Source of the DNA: Arthrobacter sp. V1I9
GTDB taxonomy: Bacteria; Actinomycetota; Actinomycetes; Actinomycetales; Micrococcaceae
Reading direction: 5' to 3'
NCBI RefSeq assembly: GCF_030817075.1
Contig: NZ_JAUSYU010000001.1
Location: 2,480,001 to 2,544,000, forward strand
Length of the DNA stretch: 64,000 nucleotides
Positions within the stretch are counted from its first letter, which is position 1. Each line of letters begins with the position of its first letter. Made by a program: the position numbers and the translations under genes. The notes below the pieces were generated by a model, which ran no database searches, was not told the origin of the DNA, and worked only from the letters and a program-made list of their open reading frames with translations. Positions 17,680 through 28,949 of this stretch are shown one piece after another.

Positions 17680-19416
17680 ATGCCGCGTTCCAGTCCGCGC
17701 GCGCCGCTGCGGTTCTCCACCCAAACGCTTTTGCTGCAACTGGCAGTGGTACTTCTGGTGGTTCTGCTCAGTGCCGCCGTCCACGCCTGGCTCACCTATG
17801 ACAGGGTGGGCCGCGAGGCTGAAAACCAGGCGCTGACCCTCGCCCGGACGGTGGCGTCCGACCCCTCGGTGCGTGCGGACGTGCTGGCCATTAGCCAACA
17901 GGCCGGCACTCCCCCGGCCGCCGAACTCGCTGCCGGGCCGCTGATGATGTCCGCAGAAGCAGTGCGGACCCGGACGGGTGCCCTGTTTGTGGTCATCACG
18001 GATGAAACTGGTCTGCGGCTGGCGCATCCGGATCCGCAGCGGCTTGGGGAAAGGGTGAGCACGGACCCGTCCGAAGCCCTGTCCGGCCGGGAGGTCACTA
18101 CCAGGAACACCGGAACTCTCGGCCCGTCCGCCGGAGCGAAGGTTCCCGTTTACGCCCCGGGCAGCAGCACCGTGGTGGGTGAGGTCAGCGTTGGGTATTC
18201 GATGGAGACCGTGGGCCAAAGCGTGGCCCGCGACATCGGCCCTGTTGCCCTGACGGCCACCGGCGCTCTCCTCGCCGGCGTCCTCGGTTCCTTCCTGCTG
18301 CGCCGCCGCCTCCAGCGCCTCACCCTGGGATTGGAGCCGGAGGAGATCAGCACCCTGGTCCACGACCAGGTGGCGGTCCTGCAGGGTGTGGACGACGGCG
18401 TGATCGGCGTTTCAGCCGACGGCCGGATTACCGTCTTCAACGCAGCGGCGCAGCGGCTGTTGGGGCTGGCCGACCTGGCCGGGGGCCACTGGCAGGATGC
18501 GCCCGTCCCGGACCAGCTGAAGTCCCTGACCCGGCCGGGGTCCGGTGCCACTGCAGCGGTTGAGCTGGTGGCCGGCGGCCGGGTGCTGGTAGCCAATGCG
18601 CGCAAGGCCCTCCATCGGCGGGAGGACCTGGGCTGGGTGGTGATGCTCCGCGACCGCACGGAACTGCAGCAGCTCACCCGCCAGCTGGACGCCGTGGGCA
18701 CCATGTCCACGGCGCTGCGGGCACAGCGCCACGAGTTCGCCAACCAGCTGCACACCATCGCCGGATTTATGAGCATCGGGCAGCACCAGCAGGCCCGCGA
18801 GTACCTTGCCCGGCTGGCCGCCACGGGACCGTTGAAGTTCCCGGTGGACCAGGCCGAGCTGCTCCAGGACCCTTATCTGCAGGCGTTTGTGGGGGCCAAG
18901 GGCGTGGAGGCCGACGAACGCGGCGTCGCCTTGCGCATCGGGCCTGAAACGCTGGTGCGTGGGCAGGTGACCGACGCCCAGGACGTCACCACAGTGGTGG
19001 GAAACCTGATCGACAATGCGGTCAACGCGGCAGTGGCCGGCTCAGCGTCCGACCGCTGGGTGGAAGTGGAAGTAATGGATGAGCCGGACGACGACGGCGG
19101 CACCCTCCATGTGGTCGTCGCCGATTCGGGCGACGGGTTGGCAGAAGGGACGGAGGGCGAAGCGGTCTTCGCCGAAGGCTTCACCACCGCTTCCGGCCCC
19201 GTCCGTGCAGGCGGCGGCCAGGGCTTCGGGCTGGCCTTGGCGCGGCAGCTGGCCCGGCGCCGTGGCGGGGACGTCAAACTGCTGGACCCCGGCGCCCCCG
19301 GCGGGCCGGGTGCCGTCTTTATGGCAACGCTCCCCCGCACCACCGCGGGAACCAAAAATGCCGGGCACACGGACGCAGGGCTGAAGGACGCAGCCGGAGA
19401 GGAAGAGAATGCCTGA
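17680..19416 (+). CDS. CitA/DcuS-type sensor histidine kinase
   Basis: The 578-residue protein has membrane segments at about residues 16-37 and 185-205 flanking an extracytoplasmic sensor domain of the kind that binds citrate or C4-dicarboxylates. A cytoplasmic PAS domain (about 225-325) follows, then a short SpoOB-like phosphoacceptor helix with the histidine in QRHEFANQLHTI. The ATPase domain shows NLIDNAVNAA, ADSGDGL and GGGQGFGLALARQL. AAGGAGG just before the ATG at 17680 fixes the start. The frame is open to 17533, which would add a hydrophobic segment. It overlaps its response regulator by 8 nt and faces a citrate carrier, so citrate sensing is a strong inference. Confidence 0.93.
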   Translation: MPRSSPRAPLRFSTQTLLLQLAVVLLVVLLSAAVHAWLTYDRVGREAENQALTLARTVASDPSVRADVLAISQQAGTPPAAELAAGPLMMSAEAVRTRTGALFVVITDETGLRLAHPDPQRLGERVSTDPSEALSGREVTTRNTGTLGPSAGAKVPVYAPGSSTVVGEVSVGYSMETVGQSVARDIGPVALTATGALLAGVLGSFLLRRRLQRLTLGLEPEEISTLVHDQVAVLQGVDDGVIGVSADGRITVFNAAAQRLLGLADLAGGHWQDAPVPDQLKSLTRPGSGATAAVELVAGGRVLVANARKALHRREDLGWVVMLRDRTELQQLTRQLDAVGTMSTALRAQRHEFANQLHTIAGFMSIGQHQQAREYLARLAATGPLKFPVDQAELLQDPYLQAFVGAKGVEADERGVALRIGPETLVRGQVTDAQDVTTVVGNLIDNAVNAAVAGSASDRWVEVEVMDEPDDDGGTLHVVVADSGDGLAEGTEGEAVFAEGFTTASGPVRAGGGQGFGLALARQLARRRGGDVKLLDPGAPGGPGAVFMATLPRTTAGTKNAGHTDAGLKDAAGEEENA

Positions 19417-20071
19417 GGACTATCGGGTGCTGATCGTGGACGACGACTTCCACGTGGCGAAGCTGCACGCCGCCTATGTGGATTCGGTGCCGGGGTTCCT
19501 GGCGCTTGCCCCGGTGGGATCGGCGTCGCTCGCGCTGCAGGCCATTCACAGCCTCCGCCCGGACCTGGTCTTGCTGGATGTGTACCTGCCGGACGCCTCC
19601 GGGATTGACCTGCTGCAGCAACTGGATGTGGACGCCGTGATCCTCAGTGCCGCATCCGACGCCGCCTCGATCCGTGTTGCCTTCCGCCGGGGCGCGCTGG
19701 GCTACCTGCTGAAGCCGTTTACGTCGGAGTCGCTGTCGCAGCAGCTCCGGTCCTATGCGCGGTACCGGCGCTTGTTGTCCCAGCCGGGCGCGCTGGACCA
19801 GGATGCAGTGGAGCGCGCCAAGCGTGCCCTCATCCCCGGCGACGTTACGCCGTCGTCAAAGCCCCGCTCGGCCACGGAAGCGGCGGTGCTTGAGTCGCTG
19901 GTTCCCGGCGAGCAGTATTCTGCCGCCGAGGTGGCGGGCCGGGTAGGCGTGTCCCGGGCGACCGCGCAGCGGTACCTGTCCTCGCTGGCGGACGACGGCG
20001 CCGTGGACATCCAGCTGCGCTACGGAACCACCGGCAGGCCGGAGCACCGCTACGGCCTGCCGGCTAGGTAA
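19409..20071 (+). CDS. CitB/DcuR-type response regulator
   Basis: The 220-residue protein has an N-terminal receiver domain with the acidic cluster VDDDF, the phospho-acceptor Asp57 (VLLDVYLPD) and the conserved lysine in GYLLKPF. The C-terminal half carries a helix-turn-helix (EVAGRVGVSRATAQRYLSSL, about residues 170-190) typical of CitB-type regulators. Its start overlaps the kinase stop by 8 nt. The expected targets are the divergent CitMHS promoter and its own operon. Its terminus is convergent with a RidA gene 9 bp away. Confidence 0.92.
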   Translation: MPEDYRVLIVDDDFHVAKLHAAYVDSVPGFLALAPVGSASLALQAIHSLRPDLVLLDVYLPDASGIDLLQQLDVDAVILSAASDAASIRVAFRRGALGYLLKPFTSESLSQQLRSYARYRRLLSQPGALDQDAVERAKRALIPGDVTPSSKPRSATEAAVLESLVPGEQYSAAEVAGRVGVSRATAQRYLSSLADDGAVDIQLRYGTTGRPEHRYGLPAR

Positions 20072-20080
20072 CGTGCGAGC

Positions 20081-20464
20081 CTAGCTGGCGCTCTTGTGGG
20101 CCACGAGCTCGATCTCGACCAGCATTTCCGGATCCAGGAAGGGCAGGACGTGCACCAGTGACAGGGTGGGCCGGATTTCGCCGAACACTTCGCCGTGGGC
20201 ACGGCCGGCTTCTTCCCATTGGCTGATGTCCGTCAGGTACAGCTTGGACTGGACTACGTCCTCAAAGCTGAAGCCGGCGTCCGCGAGGACTTTGCCGAGC
20301 TTTTGGAGGATGAACTGCGTCTGCGTGTAGAAGTCGTTCCCTACGATGCCGTCCTCGCCGCTCGCGGCGGTGGCGGAAATGTACAGGGTGTTGTCCACCT
20401 GGACAGCCCGGGAGTAGCCGAGGGTCCGTTCCCAGGCGGAGCCGGAGCCGAAGGTTTTGCGCAT
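20081..20464 (-). CDS. RidA-family protein (YjgF/YER057c/UK114)
   Basis: RidA proteins hydrolyse reactive enamine/imine intermediates made by PLP enzymes, or act in specific degradation pathways. The 127-residue sequence is of family length, with the early GYSRAVQVDNTLYISATAA strand and the SKLYLTDISQWEEAG block. The arginine usually found in the catalytic site is not clearly placed near the C-terminus (PFLDPEMLVEIELVA), so it may belong to a RidA subgroup rather than canonical RidA. The ATG at 20462-20464 has GAAAGG upstream; the frame is open 12 codons farther. Confidence 0.88.
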   Translation of the reverse strand: MRKTFGSGSAWERTLGYSRAVQVDNTLYISATAASGEDGIVGNDFYTQTQFILQKLGKVLADAGFSFEDVVQSKLYLTDISQWEEAGRAHGEVFGEIRPTLSLVHVLPFLDPEMLVEIELVAHKSAS

Positions 20465-20510
20465 GGTGGGCCTTTCGAAACTGGAGTGAGTCCGCACCAC
20501 TGTAGGGCGG

Positions 20511-21014
20511 CTACAGGTCCAGCCGGTAAACCAGCAGTTTTATGTCAGTTCCGGGAACGAGCCAGTCCCTTTCCGGCACCCTGGCGAAGCCGGTTTTGTT
20601 GTACAGTCCCCGGGCGCTTTCCCAGGTGCTCCCGGTGGTCAGCGCCACGGCCCTGACGCCGTCGAGGCCCTTGGCATGCTCAAGGATCGCCGTCATCATG
20701 GCTTTGCCGGCCCCGCTGCGCTGCACGGCCGGGTCCACCACCAGCATGCGGAACTCGAGCTCGTCGTGCAGGGCAATGTCCGCGTAGGGCTCACCGGCGA
20801 GGGCCAGCGTGACCGAACCCACCACATCACCGGCCCGCTCGGCTACCCATACGGTGGCTTGGCCGGCCCGCTGCGCAACGTCCTGGACCTTGCGCATGTA
20901 GGGGTGGTCGGCGTCGTCAAAGTAGCCGGCCGCCAGGTAGGAATCCCTGGTGATACGGGCAACGGCGTCGAAGTCGGATTCGACGGCGGGACGGACTGTT
21001 ATTGGCGATTGCAC
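20511..21014 (-). CDS. GNAT-family N-acetyltransferase
   Basis: The 167-residue protein has the GNAT fold. The strand-4/helix-3 acetyl-CoA motif reads RMLVVDPAVQRSGAGKAMM, and a YNKTGFARV motif sits near the C-terminus. It transfers an acetyl group to an amine, but the acceptor cannot be inferred. It begins with GTG and has no ribosome site; TACCAT lies exactly 6 nt upstream, suggesting a leaderless transcript. A small hairpin (GTGCTAC/GTAGCAC, 21027-21046) lies just upstream of that -10. Confidence 0.87.
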   Translation of the reverse strand: MQSPITVRPAVESDFDAVARITRDSYLAAGYFDDADHPYMRKVQDVAQRAGQATVWVAERAGDVVGSVTLALAGEPYADIALHDELEFRMLVVDPAVQRSGAGKAMMTAILEHAKGLDGVRAVALTTGSTWESARGLYNKTGFARVPERDWLVPGTDIKLLVYRLDL

Positions 21015-21125
21015 TAAACAATGGTAGTGCTACCAGCCAGTAGCACCGGGCAAATCCGGGGTTTCCGTGACTGAACTATCAGTCGTTGCCCCCGAACCCG
21101 GGCGGCCTGGAGTTCCTGGCCGGGG

Positions 21126-24313
<3,188 letters not shown>

Positions 24314-24329
24314 TCAGCCTGTTCCGCCG

Positions 24330-25106
24330 TCACTGTTGGCTTTCGACGGCGTCCACCACGATCACCGTGATGTTGTCCCGTCCGCCGTTGCCTAGCGCGG
24401 CCCTGATCAGCTCATCCGCTGCAAGCTGGGGATCCTCCACCTTGCTGAGGATCTGGAAGATGTCTTCGTCGGCGAGCTCTCCGGTAAGCCCATCGGAGCA
24501 GACCAAGATGCGGTCACCATCCCTGGCCGGCAGCAACCAATAGTCCGCCTCGGTTTCGTCACCGGTTCCCAGTGCGCGTGTGACCACGTGCCGCCGCGGA
24601 TGGACCAAGGCCTGCTCAGGCGTAATTTCTCCGGCGTCCACAAGCTCCTGGACCTCCGAGTGGTCCACGCTGATCTGTTCGCACTTTCCCTGGCTGAGGC
24701 GGTAGGTCCGGGAATCCCCGATGTTCATCACCAGCCAGTAGGGCATGCCCATCTGCTCAACCACGACCGCCCCCGCCAGCGTGGTGCCGGCACGTGCACC
24801 GGTGGCCTCACGGATGGAGTCGTCCGCCTTGACCAGGTACTGCTGGAGGACGGCAGCTGTCACGCTTCGCTCACCCGTTGCGAGCTGGGGCATCGAAGCC
24901 AGCGCACGGACACACATGCCGCTGGCCACCTCGCCGGCTTCGTGGCCACCCATGCCGTCAGCCACAGCGAAAACCGGATCGGCCGCGAGGTAGGAATCCT
25001 CGTTCAGCTCCCGGCGGAGTCCCCGGTCTGTCCCGTGGCCGACGACAAGGCCAAGCTTTGGCCTCCGTTCGACGCTGGAGGGAACGCTTGCGGGCTGCTG
25101 TTTCAT
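24330..25106 (-). CDS. PP2C-family serine/threonine protein phosphatase
   Basis: The 258-residue cytosolic enzyme has the PP2C metal motifs: NEDSYLAAD (Asp37), AVADGMGGHEAGEVAS (Asp50), CSDGLTGEL and GGRDNITVIVVD near the end. It should remove phosphate from Ser/Thr kinase targets, as PstP does. No kinase, FHA or cell-division gene of the pstP cluster is beside it. It follows an adenylate cyclase gene on the same strand by 81 bp, so it may share a signalling role or transcript. AGGA lies upstream of the ATG. Confidence 0.92.
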   Translation of the reverse strand: MKQQPASVPSSVERRPKLGLVVGHGTDRGLRRELNEDSYLAADPVFAVADGMGGHEAGEVASGMCVRALASMPQLATGERSVTAAVLQQYLVKADDSIREATGARAGTTLAGAVVVEQMGMPYWLVMNIGDSRTYRLSQGKCEQISVDHSEVQELVDAGEITPEQALVHPRRHVVTRALGTGDETEADYWLLPARDGDRILVCSDGLTGELADEDIFQILSKVEDPQLAADELIRAALGNGGRDNITVIVVDAVESQQ

Positions 25107-25187
25107 GCTGTCCTAAATTAGTGGTTCGGTCACAGGAACCATGGATTCCGGGCAGCGATCCCCTGCCCCATACCAACGGTCAAGATG

Positions 25188-26315
25188 CTAGTCCAGGACC
25201 AGCCCCTTGCCGAGCCCGCGGGTGAGGCGCACCGGGCGGATCTCACCAAAGCCGCGGACATTCTCCGGAGGCTGCGGCAGCATAACAAACCGTTCGTCGT
25301 GCTCCAGCGCGGAGGCAGTCATGGAGTCCACCAGTACTGTTCCAGGGTCCGCCAGCGTCGTCAGGCGGGCCGCAAGGTTAACAGTGGGGCCGTAAATATC
25401 GCCGAGCCGGGACAGGATCCTGCCCCAGACCATGGCCACCCTGGCTTCCGGCAGGATCTCGTCTTCGGTGAAGGCCTGAGCCAGCGCCAAGGAAATTTCC
25501 GCGCCTGCAGCCGGCGTCTCCGCAATGAAGAGGACTTCGTCACCAACGGTCTTGACCAGGCGGCCACCGCCGACGGAGATGATTTCCGCGCACTTGTTTT
25601 CGAACCGCTGGACCAGCCGGGCCAGCGTTTTTTCGTTCATGCGCCGGGACAGGCTGGTGTAGGAGACCAGGTCCGCGAAGCCGACGGCGCGCGCCAGGGG
25701 CAGCGGGGCGTCGTCTTCATCGCCTTCGCGGCCTTCCTCGCTGGCCTGCAGTCCGGCCTCGGCGCGGACCGCGAGCCGCTGGATACCGGCGTTGAGCTGA
25801 CGGCGCCAGGAGTAGACCAGCATTTCCTCCAGCGCGTCCACCAGCGCCGGGAGCTCATTCACCAGGCGCTTGCGGGCGACGGCATCTGTAACGCCCTGTT
25901 CGTGCACCATGTCTTCCACCAGGGCTTCGATCTGCCAGACCACCATGCGGTCAGTCATCTGGCCGATGGAGCGGGTGACGGAGATGGCGGCTTCCTCCGT
26001 CAGCTTCCCGGACCGGACCAGGTCCACAACAGTGGAGAGGGCTGCCTGGTCACGCTCGGTGAAAGCAACGTCCTCGTCGCCGAAGTTGGGGAACCCGAGG
26101 GCACGCCAAAGTTTGCGCGCGGACAGCAGGGACAACCCTGCGCCGGCGGCGACTTCACGACGGCGGAGCTTGCGTTCCCCGCCCAGCAGCCGGGCCTCCA
26201 GCGCTTTCATTGCCAGCCGCTCGGCAGACATGGTGCCGGTGGCGGGATGGGCGTCGGCGGCCGGAGTCGGCGGCGCGATGGACTCGACGCTTTCCCGCTG
26301 GTGCTCATCGTTCAT
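25188..26315 (-). CDS. Class III adenylate cyclase, Rv1264-type with pH-sensor domain
   Basis: The 375-residue protein converts ATP to cAMP. Residues 33-175 resemble the all-helical regulatory domain of the mycobacterial pH-sensing cyclase Rv1264. The catalytic domain (about 205-365) has metal aspartates Asp215 (FADLVSYT) and Asp259 (KTVGDEVLF), base-selecting Lys255 and Asp306 (GDIYG), and Asn313 and Arg317 of VNLAARL for the transition state. The spacing from Asp306 to Arg317 matches Rv1264. All catalytic residues are intact. I chose the ATG at 26315 behind AAGGTGG. It overlaps the stop of the PH-domain gene by 11 nt. Confidence 0.93.
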   Translation of the reverse strand: MNDEHQRESVESIAPPTPAADAHPATGTMSAERLAMKALEARLLGGERKLRRREVAAGAGLSLLSARKLWRALGFPNFGDEDVAFTERDQAALSTVVDLVRSGKLTEEAAISVTRSIGQMTDRMVVWQIEALVEDMVHEQGVTDAVARKRLVNELPALVDALEEMLVYSWRRQLNAGIQRLAVRAEAGLQASEEGREGDEDDAPLPLARAVGFADLVSYTSLSRRMNEKTLARLVQRFENKCAEIISVGGGRLVKTVGDEVLFIAETPAAGAEISLALAQAFTEDEILPEARVAMVWGRILSRLGDIYGPTVNLAARLTTLADPGTVLVDSMTASALEHDERFVMLPQPPENVRGFGEIRPVRLTRGLGKGLVLD

Positions 26316-26904
26316 CTGGTCCACCTTCTCTCTTGTCCCACGGCAAAGCTCCGGCGGGGTGATCCGTTGTTCCGCCCGGCTGGGCGTCGTGCTCGTCCGG
26401 CAGGTCCCCGATGGCGTCGAGGATGAAGTCCCGGAACCTGGCTACTTCCGGCACATCAGGGAACGTGACCACTCCCTGGTATCCGATTTCCAAGGATATA
26501 TTCCCGGAGCGGAAGAAACGTTGCAGGACCGACTCATGGACAGTCAGGTTGCGGACCGAAGCCAGGTACACCTGCTGGTCCTGCCGCTTCCACATTCCGG
26601 ACCTGGCCACCAGCCGCCGGCTGGTCAGGGTGTAGCGGGTGCTGTGCCAGCGCAGCAACCTGGGCAGGCAAAAGCCCAGCCACACCGAAGCGGCCGCGAG
26701 GACACACCCCGTCACCAGCCACGGAGTCCATCGGCCCGCAAGAGCGGGAACAGCCCGCCCGGCTTCACCGCGGATCACCCAGGCGGAGCAGTAGGCCGCA
26801 ATCGCCGGCGAAAGAATAAAGGCAACCATGGCGCCGGCGAGCTTCCTCGGCTGCGGGCGGGTGGTGACAATCACCTGCTCGCCCGGGACAAGGTCTTTAC
26901 GCAT
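26305..26904 (-). CDS. Membrane protein with bacterial PH domain (YdbS-like)
   Basis: The 199-residue protein has two membrane segments (about residues 20-42 and 58-80) followed by a bacterial PH domain (bPH2, about 85-165). The domain has the typical strand pair RYTLTSRRLVARSGMW and the VYLASVRNLTVHESVLQRFF segment. The acidic C-terminal tail is probably disordered. Function is unknown. The start is placed at the ATG at 26902-26904, since the long upstream frame only shadows birA. It overlaps birA by 8 nt and the cyclase by 11 nt, so all three are translationally linked. Confidence 0.85.
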   Translation of the reverse strand: MRKDLVPGEQVIVTTRPQPRKLAGAMVAFILSPAIAAYCSAWVIRGEAGRAVPALAGRWTPWLVTGCVLAAASVWLGFCLPRLLRWHSTRYTLTSRRLVARSGMWKRQDQQVYLASVRNLTVHESVLQRFFRSGNISLEIGYQGVVTFPDVPEVARFRDFILDAIGDLPDEHDAQPGGTTDHPAGALPWDKREGGPDER

Positions 26905-27805
26905 AACCGCCTTGGCCGGAGGCGTCCGGGGAGGTCCACCGCCGCAGGTGCACCACGTCCCCGGCGGTGACCACGTGTTCGCGGGAGTCACGGTCCACCA
27001 CCAGCAACGACCCGTACTCGTCAAGCCGGGACGCATGGCCGATGATCTCGTGGTCTCCCGGCAACTGCGCCCGCACCTGCTTGCCCAGGGTGACCATGAC
27101 AGCCTCAACCCGCTTGTGCAGCGACGCGCCGCCCGCCATCCCTGCCGCCGGATCGCCGTCGGCGTTGCAGAAGCTGCGGTACAACACGGCAAACTTCGAA
27201 AGGTAGCTCTTCAGAAGGACGGTCCGATCCGCCGTCCGGGCCCCTTCCAGCATCACCGACGTGGCGGTGGGGACAGGCAGCTCCGCTGCACTGAGAGTCA
27301 CGTTCAAGCCGGTTCCCAGGATGACGGGCGGCACGGAGCCGTCCACCATGGGGCCCAGCTGGGCCAAGATGCCCGCAATTTTCTTCCCGCGTACCAGGAC
27401 GTCGTTGGGCCACTTCAGCTCGGCCGGGATTCCTGCGGTCTCCAGCAGGGTTTCGCGCAGCGCCAGCGCGGCAATCAAGGACAACCACGAATAGCTTTGC
27501 GTGGGCAGCGGGCGCCTTTCGGCGTTGGCCGGACGCAGGACAACCGAGACCGAGATGGAGCTCAGCGGCGGAGCTTCCCAGTGCCTGTCCAGCCGTCCCC
27601 TGGCAGCTGTCTGGTACTCGGCGGTGAGCACGGACAGGTCAGGCCAGGCAGCGGGCTCCACCGTGACAGACCGGAGAAGGTCGGCGTTGGTGGACCCGGT
27701 GGAATCCACCACCTCCAGCCGCGGGATGCCGGTGGCGGCCAGGAAGTTCTGGTCCGCCAGATCCCTCCGGTCCAGGGGCGTACCGGGGGCGTGTGCGTCA
27801 TCCAT
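26897..27805 (-). CDS. birA: Biotin--[acetyl-CoA-carboxylase] ligase BirA
   Basis: BirA makes biotinyl-AMP and attaches biotin to carrier lysines such as Lys569 of the AccBC encoded at 40207-42021. The 302-residue protein has the DSTGSTNADLLR opening, a GRLDRHWEAPP biotin loop (the usual GRGRxGRxW is altered), LKWPNDVLVRGKKIAGIL and a C-terminal SH3-like domain. There is no N-terminal helix-turn-helix, so it is a class I ligase rather than a repressor. TAGGAT lies exactly 6 nt before the ATG, indicating a leaderless transcript that continues into the PH and cyclase genes. Confidence 0.94.
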   Translation of the reverse strand: MDDAHAPGTPLDRRDLADQNFLAATGIPRLEVVDSTGSTNADLLRSVTVEPAAWPDLSVLTAEYQTAARGRLDRHWEAPPLSSISVSVVLRPANAERRPLPTQSYSWLSLIAALALRETLLETAGIPAELKWPNDVLVRGKKIAGILAQLGPMVDGSVPPVILGTGLNVTLSAAELPVPTATSVMLEGARTADRTVLLKSYLSKFAVLYRSFCNADGDPAAGMAGGASLHKRVEAVMVTLGKQVRAQLPGDHEIIGHASRLDEYGSLLVVDRDSREHVVTAGDVVHLRRWTSPDASGQGGYA

Positions 27806-27839
27806 AGCTAAATCCTACCGACATGGGCAGGAGGTGCCC

Positions 27840-28727
27840 CTACAGGAAGATGTCCGGCACCAACCGGTCCTCGGGAGCCCCCAGGCTGTAGGGACTGAAG
27901 TCGGCAACACCGGCCGCGGCGAGGACTTCCTCGTCCGTGTAGAAGTTCCCGCTGCCCCCGACGCCGGCGCGAAGGTTGGCCCCCGTGAGTATGGCGTGCG
28001 CGGCATCAGCCATGATCTGCGGGCCTCGCGCTGCCTGGACCATTTGTTCGCCGTGGGGCATATTGCGGATGGCCGCTGTGTCGATCAGGGTGCAGGGCCA
28101 CAGCGAGTTGACCCTGATCCCGTCCGCTTTCAGTTCTTCCGCCAGCCCCAGGGTGGTCAGGCTCATCCCGTATTTCGCCATGGTGTAGGCCAGGTGCTTC
28201 CCCGCCCAGTGTGGATCAAGGTTCAGCGGGGGTGAGAGGGTGAGGATGTGCCCACCGGTGGATGCGCGGAGCGCGGGCAGCGCCAGCTTGGACAGCAGGA
28301 ATGTCCCGCGGACATTGATGTCCTGCATCAGGTCGTACTTTTTCATGTCCACGGCGTCCGTGCGGGACAGGTCAATGGCAGAGGCATTGTTAATGAGGAC
28401 GTCGATGCCCCCGAAGCACTCAACTGCCGCTGCGACAGCCCGCTCCACATCTTCATCACGCCGGACATCGCCGACCAGCGGAAGCGCCTGGCCACCGGCC
28501 GCCACCAACTGTTCGGCTGCGGTGTACACCGTGCCTTCCAGCTTCGGATGCGGCTTCCCGGTCTTGGCCATCAGCACAATGTTGGCGCCGTCTTCAGCTG
28601 CCCGGGCAGCAATTGCCAGCCCGATCCCGCGGCTTCCGCCGGAGAGCAGTACAGTGCGGCCGCGGAGGGAACCGGTTGGCCGGTAGGGGCTCAAAGCGGG
28701 TCCCAAAGCATCATTGCTCAAAGTCAT
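27840..28727 (-). CDS. SDR-family oxidoreductase, HSDL2-like
   Basis: The 295-residue short-chain dehydrogenase has the NAD(P) motif SGGSRGIGLAIA, the NNAS segment, and YTMAKYGMS with the catalytic Tyr-x3-Lys. The longer middle region and AKTGKPHPKLEGTVYTAA are typical of the HSDL2-like branch associated with fatty-acyl metabolism. The normal catalytic serine is in ILTLSPPLN. I chose the ATG at 28725-28727; a GTG lies 9 nt upstream. TACAGT 7 nt before the ATG and a palindrome upstream form the probable promoter-operator. It is divergent from accD, which supports a lipid role. Confidence 0.88.
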   Translation of the reverse strand: MTLSNDALGPALSPYRPTGSLRGRTVLLSGGSRGIGLAIAARAAEDGANIVLMAKTGKPHPKLEGTVYTAAEQLVAAGGQALPLVGDVRRDEDVERAVAAAVECFGGIDVLINNASAIDLSRTDAVDMKKYDLMQDINVRGTFLLSKLALPALRASTGGHILTLSPPLNLDPHWAGKHLAYTMAKYGMSLTTLGLAEELKADGIRVNSLWPCTLIDTAAIRNMPHGEQMVQAARGPQIMADAAHAILTGANLRAGVGGSGNFYTDEEVLAAAGVADFSPYSLGAPEDRLVPDIFL

Positions 28728-28734
28728 AAAACCC

Positions 28735-28768
28735 ACTGTAACCCAGATATGTTACTGACGAGTAACAT
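28735..28768 (-). promoter_or_regulatory. SDR promoter with 20-bp palindromic operator
   Basis: A perfect palindrome ATGTTACT-GACG-AGTAACAT (28749-28768) lies 8 bp upstream of the TACAGT -10 (28735-28740, minus strand) of the SDR gene, over its spacer and -35 region. This is a repressor position. The sequence resembles TetR-family operators of lipid genes in shape, but the regulator is not in view. Confidence 0.55.
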
Positions 28769-28797
28769 GCTGTTGCCAGTCGCGGCACGGCAGAAAA

Positions 28798-28814
28798 TTG
28801 TAGGTTTTCTACAG
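28798..28814. promoter_or_regulatory. Shared acc operator, accD copy (TTGTAG-N5-CTACAG)
   Basis: TTGTAG (28798-28803), a 5-nt spacer and CTACAG (28809-28814) form an inverted repeat about 22 bp upstream of a likely accD -10 (TAGACT, 28837-28842). The same inverted repeat with the same spacer occurs upstream of accBC at 40099-40115. In Corynebacterium FasR controls accD1 and accBC together, so a FasR-like regulator is the natural candidate. The match to the published fasO site was not checked. Confidence 0.6.
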
Positions 28815-28949
28815 CGGCGGGCTCCGCAGGCGTCATTAGACTAGCCAGCAGGGTTCGTTCTTTGTGTGGATGCTACTTAACTCCCGCATCGGACCTGCCA
28901 GCAAGGACAGCGCCACAGGACCAATCTGCTACAGAGCCGGAGATATTTG

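Noticed and set aside
21027-21046. Small hairpin GTGCTAC/GTAGCAC as a terminator for the GNAT-side region
   Set aside because: It lies upstream of the GNAT promoter rather than after a gene, and a 7-bp stem is too weak; at most an operator.
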